Origin: Phragmites australis
Lineage: Eukaryota; Streptophyta; Magnoliopsida; Poales; Poaceae
DNA: 64,000 bases
Direction: 5' to 3'
Assembly (NCBI RefSeq): GCF_958298935.1
Contig: NC_084921.1
Coordinates: 52,191,001 to 52,255,000 of the forward strand
The number at the start of each line of letters is the position of its first letter. The first letter of the stretch is position 1. Shown in pieces: positions 59,102-64,000 of the stretch. The notes beneath the pieces were generated by a model that worked only from the letters and a program-made list of their open reading frames with translations, was not told where the DNA came from and searched no databases. The position numbers and the translations under genes are program-made.

Positions 59102-59424
59102 AAGTAAATTTCACAAACTTACAACTATTTACACTAAAGTATCATAAAACCACAATTTTTGAGTCATATTTCACAAAACTATAACTATTTGTGCCTTGAG
59201 TAACACAAAATTATAACTTTTCACTCTGGGCCCACCCGTCAGCCTAACGAGCTAAAAATATTGTAGTTTTGTGAAAATGTGTGGCCGACGGGTGAGCCCG
59301 AAGTGAAAAGTTGTAATTTTACATTACTCAAGGTACAAATAATTATAGTTTTGTGAAATATGACTCAAAAATTATAATTTTGTGATACTTTGGTGCAAAT
59401 AGTTATAGGTTTATAAAATTTACT
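59102..59424. mobile_element. Foldback hairpin element with 142-bp arms
   Basis: Left arm 59103-59244 and right arm 59283-59424 are inverted copies of each other with roughly 85% identity by eye and a 38-nt loop. Left runs AGTAAATTTCACAAACTTAC to CCCACCCGTCAGCC; right, read inward, AGTAAATTTTATAAACCTAT to CTCACCCGTCGGCC. AAAAAATTAT occurs directly outside both ends (59092-59101 and 59425-59434), a 10-bp direct repeat as made by Mutator-like transposases. No coding capacity. If transcribed it would form a long double-stranded hairpin. Confidence 0.82.
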
Positions 59425-59434
59425 AAAAAATTAT

Positions 59435-60906
59435 TTACACTACCCTTTGGGCTTTAAAAATAATGTTCTGTTTTTCAAATCAGTTAACAAAATGCATCTT
59501 TTTTTATAATGCATTTAGGAGTAGTGTAAGATTAATCCAAGAATTTGCCCAATCGTTCGCAAAAAAATCCCTATAAAAACGTGAATTGTCCATATAGAAA
59601 CCTACGAAGCTGAACATACACACAGAGCACGTTACGCCACATGCGTGCATGCAGCTACGGTTCCGTCGCCTTCACTCAAAATACTACAGCACCGCCCATT
59701 GTTGCAGGTGAGCACATGAGCAGAGGCATCAAGCCATGCACGCACGCGCCAGCTAGTACCGTCGTGCGTCCCTGCATGCATGCATGCATGCTACCGTTTC
59801 CTTCCCGCGCACTCCTGTGTATGTTCTTCCTTCATGTTTACTTCAGACCTGGCACACACACAGAGGTAGGTCAAACTTGTCTCTGCATACACGTAATAAC
59901 AAACACGAATATTCATCACAAGAAATTGCGCAGGAAGGATAACAACGAGTACCCCAAAAAAGTAAAAATGAGCGCAATTAATGTTTTCTGTGTAAAACTC
60001 TCCATACAACTGCAACATTGGTTTTTTAAAATAAAATAAAACCCCAACATTGCAAGCAGGGTACGAATTAAAAAAACTCAAACTAAACTCCTTTTAAACG
60101 ATAAATGATCATTGGCCCTATTTTTTTCCCCCACGCACGGGACGTTGGATCTTATCTTGGCAATCTGCCTTGCTCGTAGATCGAATAAGAAAAGGCTGCT
60201 TTTGTCGCACTACTCCAGTGTTTATTTGATTTGATTTGATTTGTGGTCGTCATCGGCCATGAGTTTAGAGAATAGAGAGAGAATGACATTAAGCAGGGCA
60301 AGTGCATTGTGATTATTATTATACGTTGATACATGGTATGATTGGTATCACATCTGCACCAGTGATCACATGACCCACTTCTGCTTGGGCCCTGCTGGCT
60401 CCGGCCACCGACAGCCATTACTGGAGCTTCAAGGGACGGGAACAGGGTGTATATAAAAAACTGCCCGGCCGTACTCCATATGTGTTGTGTCTATTCTGCC
60501 ATCTAACTTACACACCACCCTTAAAACAAAAAGAGGGATCAAATATTTTTTCTGCAGTGATATATGTTTTGTAAATGTTTTCTACCCTTTTCATTTAGGT
60601 GTTTTTAACTACCCTCTTACTGAAAAAACACATGCATTCTGTTTTCTTTGACATTTCCTGGTACAGTCTGCTCGACTGCTCAGCGTGGTAGTCAACCGTG
60701 GCGCTGAAGAGAGTATTGTCTCGTCTCCGAAGTCCCAAGGCAGCGTATGAGATGCTACACGAGGCCCTGCTCAAGAATGCATGTCGAGCGTGCATTATCA
60801 TGGTAACCTGGACCATATAGCTTGACCTTTGCTGCAGCATGCACGGAGACAAGTTATGGATTACACGCACCAATGGTCGGCACGAGTCACATGAGAGAGA
60901 AAACGC

Positions 60907-60910
<4 letters not shown>
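59435..60910. other. Gene-free stretch
   Basis: No supported gene. A GCATGCATGCATGCATGC palindrome lies near 59775. Short frames such as 59641-60039 have no domain. Confidence 0.4.

Positions 60911-60951
<41 letters not shown>
60910..60951. repeat. CT microsatellite
   Basis: About twenty uninterrupted TC units. Confidence 0.95.
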
Positions 60952-60952
<1 letters not shown>

Positions 60953-61079
60953 CATTCTGAGGTTTCTATGTGGTCAACAATAATGTGGTTGTTGGGTTAA
61001 CAGACTCGACGATCCATTCGCTCCGGCACCAATGATTGGGCACGGCCAGTGCCTGCCTGCAGGCTCTTTTTTTTTTTTT

Positions 61080-61390
61080 TTGAGAGGATACACTATAAAC
61101 GCACACAATATACATCATACTTACACTATACGTACATATCTATCTACAATTCTATACACACGTTAGGAGAGATTAAGATATAAACACGCACGCGTATATA
61201 TATCTACAATTCTATACACACGTTAGGAGAGATTAAGAAGACTTCAATACGCGTACCACTAAACACGCACGCGTATATATATCCTGATTTAACCCGAGGT
61301 AATCTCGAACACTACAACCTCCAGGGAAAACCCACTGCTCGAACGCGAGCCAGCTCAGACGCAACGACCGACCTACCGCTCGGACTCGCA
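61080..61390. repeat. 60-bp direct duplication and TE-like surroundings
   Basis: TATCTACAATTCTATACACA and the following bases to GATTAAGA are repeated with an exact 60-bp period (61141 and 61201). AAACACGCACGCGTATATAT occurs at 61182 and 61261, and again in shorter form at 62816. The sequence GCTCGAACGCGAGCCAGC (61335) has a counterpart near 62895. This points to two copies of one unclassified element at 61.08-61.39 and 62.81-62.93 kb. Confidence 0.6.
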
Positions 61391-63126
61391 GGCTCCATTA
61401 TTTGATGACCTCCTCCTCTTCCTCTTCCTCGAGTTCTCTCCGAGTGCAGTCGGCAAAAAAGATCACACCAAACAGTAGTGCCAGCTAGTACAAGATGGTG
61501 TCACAATATCATAGCATGTGGCCCTACCCAACCCAACACAAGCTTGTAGCGAAATCATTTGCGTCCGTGGATGCATGCATGCATGCTAGCTCTCGATCTC
61601 GGCGGCTCGCGCCGTGTCGTCGTGGGCTCATCATGCTTTTTCCTCGTACGATCGACCAACAGTGCCTGCTCTTCGCTTCTGGCTGCATACCTGGCTATAA
61701 TACTAGTGGTAATGGCTACGCTGCTGCCTGCTTGCTGGTGACTGCTGTACGTACGTATCAACAAAGAAAAATGGATGGATTCTCCAGCGTCTCCGTACGA
61801 AATAGAGTGATATTTACTCCACTATTGATGCATGCATTCTACGAGAATCGACTAATACCCGATTTCTGTTCTTGATCTGACCATATATTTTCTTGAAAAT
61901 TAATAAAATTACCTGCATTTGCCTTCATTGTCAACTTTTCACATCTCGATCCACAGATGGCGGATCTTTGCACTCATCGACCGGGACACGTTGATATCAG
62001 GCCGTGCTCATAAACCCCCCTAAAAGGTGCAATGATTATAAGTAGTTTAATTAGGGTACGGAGTGATATATAACCATCCCATCACATCGACTTAATATAC
62101 CCTGTTGCTAGTGCACTAGGGTGTGTGCACACCGCAAAAGAAAGAGCAAGCCTAGGCTAAATAGAAGTTTGGCGTCTACAAAGATACAACTCTTCCTCTC
62201 CTAAACACAAGCGCATGCATCCAAAAGGAGGAGAAAAAACACACATCTAACTTGGTGTGCTCTGGGGCTATATACATCTTGGTCGTACAGAGATTAAAAA
62301 TAATTTTTTATACGATTATATCATCTTATTATAAGGGTTGATAAAATTTTCTTGATCTTGTGTGCCGTTGTCTCTCACGGGACTACGGGAGGAGACCAAG
62401 ACTAACTAATCGAGATGATGTCATCGTCACACATGGTTCTTTCCCTCTGGTCGAGAGGAGAGTGCTGCGAGCATGTGAGGCGCATATGACGGTGTCCCCC
62501 CTCTGGCTCGTATATGCGCCGCAGGACCGAGCAATTTTTAATGGGAGGCGACGGGCGGCTCCGGGCTCCAGGTGCAGCGCATGTGGCGCAACAGCCAGCG
62601 GCAGGACAATGCTATATTGCCATGGCGTTGGATTGCAACTGCGCTGCGTTTGATGATGGCCGCGCGGGGGCGGCTACAAAGCACAAGGGCCAGGCACAGC
62701 ACATCCGGGATGGCAGTGACGACGGCAGTTCACGAGGAGGTGCTTGCCATGCATACTGGGTTTTTTTAAGGTCATACTACTCATGTATACAGTAGAAGAA
62801 ACACGTAATATCACTAAACACGCACGCGTATGTATCCCATCTTAACCTAATCTAGGCTTAATCCGGACGCGGATGAGCACCTGTGTCAAGTGAAGCTCGA
62901 ACGCGTACGGACTCGTCGCACTCCTGGTGACTTGCCAAACTAGCTACGGCTCATTCTCCCGTGCAGTCTGGGTTGGGAGGGTGGACAGCACCGGGGTTGG
63001 CCGCATCAGATCATTCAGATGGCAGTGAAAACGGCCTCCTGGTTCAAGGAGCACCGATTCTTACTGTATGTGAAAGCTATCGTTACTGTCACCTAAATTA
63101 AAAAGGCAAAGATCGCACCTAAATGG
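61391..63126. other. Gene-free stretch
   Basis: No supported gene. Frames at 61495-61875 and 62360-62795 lack domains. A second copy of the unclassified repeat lies at about 62810-62930. Confidence 0.4.
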
Positions 63127-63383
63127 TACTCCCTCAGGTAAGAAATAATTAATGTTTTAAACATGATGCGATTAACAATGTGTATATTTGATTACTCTAT
63201 TCTATTACAACATATTTATAAAACCGAATAAAGTTATGAGATTATAAATATATTTTAAAGATAAATATATACGTATATTTTTTATGTTTTCAACTAAATA
63301 TCTTAAAAATTATCAGTTGTCAAAGTTTCACAAGTTTAACTAAATCTTGTTTAAAATGCAAATATTTATGACTCAAAGGAGTA
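63127..63383. mobile_element. Stowaway MITE, 257 bp
   Basis: TA at both ends with termini CTCCCTCAGG and CAAAGGAG. The interior is AT-rich with TTTAAACATGATGCGATT and CAAAGTTTCACAAGTTTAAC, as in Stowaway derivatives. The inverted repeats are partly eroded. Confidence 0.65.
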
Positions 63384-63477
63384 TCCTCCTGCAAAATTTG
63401 CATAACAAAAAGTATACTCCCATTCCATTAATTATTGCTGTTGACTTGCCTAAGCGTACTTCGAGCAGATTACTAAT

Positions 63478-63675
63478 TGTAAGAAAGTAATTTGGGAAGA
63501 ATGACCGCAGCTTGATTGCACTCGATGGGGTTACAAATACAGGAGCGAGAGCTCTGGCCAGCCACGTATGAGTACATGCAGATCCTACAAAGAAGGAGAT
63601 GTGGAGAGGTGGCTGGCCGGTTACAAAATGAAAGGAGCAGAGCTAATCTAGCTATCCTATACTTGTTCGTTGACA
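63478..63675 (-). repeat. 3' LTR of a minus-strand copia element
   Basis: On the minus strand it starts TGTCAACGAACAAG and ends CTTTCTTACA, 198 bp, with TG...CA ends. A polypurine tract (CTGCGGGGGG on the minus strand, 63676-63686) lies just upstream, as expected at the start of a 3' LTR. The short LTR is typical of some small-LTR copia families. Confidence 0.8.
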
Positions 63676-64000
63676 CCCCCCCGCAGTTTGAGCATCGGTT
63701 GTCCGAATGCATAAACTGGACTTAAACTCTGTAAACAAAGTTGTTGTCAATCCCTTGGTCATGATGTCAGCTAGCTGATGCCGAGTTGGAATATGCAAAA
63801 CTCGGAATTGGCCAAGTGCTACCTTTTCCCTGACAAAGTGAATGTCCAGCTCCACGTGCTTCGTTCGTCGATGATGGACTGGATTCTGAGATAGATATAC
63901 AGCTGATATGTTGTCACAATAGATGACAGTGGCCTTCCCGACTTGAACATGAAGCTCGTTGAGTAAGTTCCGTAGCCAGCAACATTCTGCGGCGGCATTG
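63652..64000 (-). CDS. Copia polyprotein, RNase H end (partial)
   Basis: An open minus-strand frame enters from the right edge of the window and ends at 63652. It reads AAAECCWLRNLLNELHV, then YCDNISAVYLSQNPVHH, RRTKHVELDIHFVREKV and HIPTRHQLADIMTKGL, the RNase H C-terminus of copia polyproteins, which degrades the RNA of the RNA/DNA hybrid in reverse transcription. The last codons run over the PPT into the 3' LTR. No stop or shift is seen in the visible ~115 codons, so this copy may be less decayed than the copia element at 38.7 kb. The rest lies outside the window. Confidence 0.85.
   Translation of the reverse strand, partial: NAAAECCWLRNLLNELHVQVGKATVIYCDNISAVYLSQNPVHHRRTKHVELDIHFVREKVALGQFRVLHIPTRHQLADIMTKGLTTTLFTEFKSSLCIRTTDAQTAGGCQRTSIG

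Noticed and set aside
58556..59107. 183-codon plus-strand ORF as a gene
   Set aside because: No domain, no splice context, and competing open frames in the same GC-rich DNA. It also runs into the AT-rich flank of the hairpin element.
1..64000. tRNA, rRNA or known small RNA genes
   Set aside because: No cloverleaf A/B box pairs, rRNA motifs or snRNA cores were recognised by eye. A tRNAscan-SE and Rfam search would be decisive.

Overview
This window is nuclear DNA of a grass, probably a PACMAD-type (panicoid or chloridoid) species. The evidence is GC-rich monocot codon use in exons, GT-AG introns, Stowaway, Harbinger, CACTA and MULE elements of grass type, and large solo LTRs with a GC-rich repeat family. 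No bacterial, organellar or viral genome features are seen. The lineage call is an inference.

Five protein-coding loci can be reconstructed at exon level. (1) 9989-11275 (+): an intronless, plastid-type DAD1-like phospholipase A1 with a complete Ser272/Asp335/His363 triad. (2) 30736-34502 (+): a six-exon bHLH transcription factor of the bHLH122/128/130 (FBH) group, 349 aa. (3) 36773-35318 (-): a five-exon OTU-type deubiquitinase, 185 aa, convergent with the bHLH gene. (4) 47414-38501 (-): a broken signal peptidase complex subunit 3 (SPC3) gene. Its first and last exons lie on opposite sides of an 8-kb copia element and its middle exons are missing. (5) 52284-48350 (-): a five-exon U-box/ARM E3 ubiquitin ligase of the PUB45 type, 789 aa.

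The rest is mostly transposable elements. 3.4-5.5 kb: probable gypsy solo LTR. 7.9-9.1 kb: CACTA-like element carrying a gene fragment. 12.3-20.4 kb: an L1-type LINE split by a 2.6-kb gypsy solo LTR (TSD AGCAT), which is itself split by a GC-rich solo LTR (TSD TGGGC) containing seven 59-73-bp tandem units. 20.4-25.1 kb: remains of a MULE-type element with a plant-mobile-domain gene and a GRF-type zinc-finger/coiled-coil gene. 25.6-27.0 kb: a second copy of the GC-rich solo LTR. 38.7-46.8 kb: decayed copia element with a gypsy LTR fragment in its pol and a third GC-rich solo LTR (TSD TGGTG) in its 3' LTR. 51.2-52.0 kb: a Harbinger-type element in intron 1 of the PUB gene. 53-63 kb: mostly gene-free DNA with a 142-bp-arm hairpin element, Stowaway MITEs, a CT microsatellite and small duplications. 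63.5 kb to the end: the 3' end of another copia element on the minus strand.

The two ubiquitin genes (OTU protease and U-box ligase) flank the dead SPC3 locus; nothing in the sequence shows that they work together. Gene order gives independent single genes, not operons. I found no tRNA, rRNA or CRISPR array. I see no clear candidate for a new biological system; the most notable biology is the SPC3 gene disruption and the nested, precisely dated-by-order LTR insertions.
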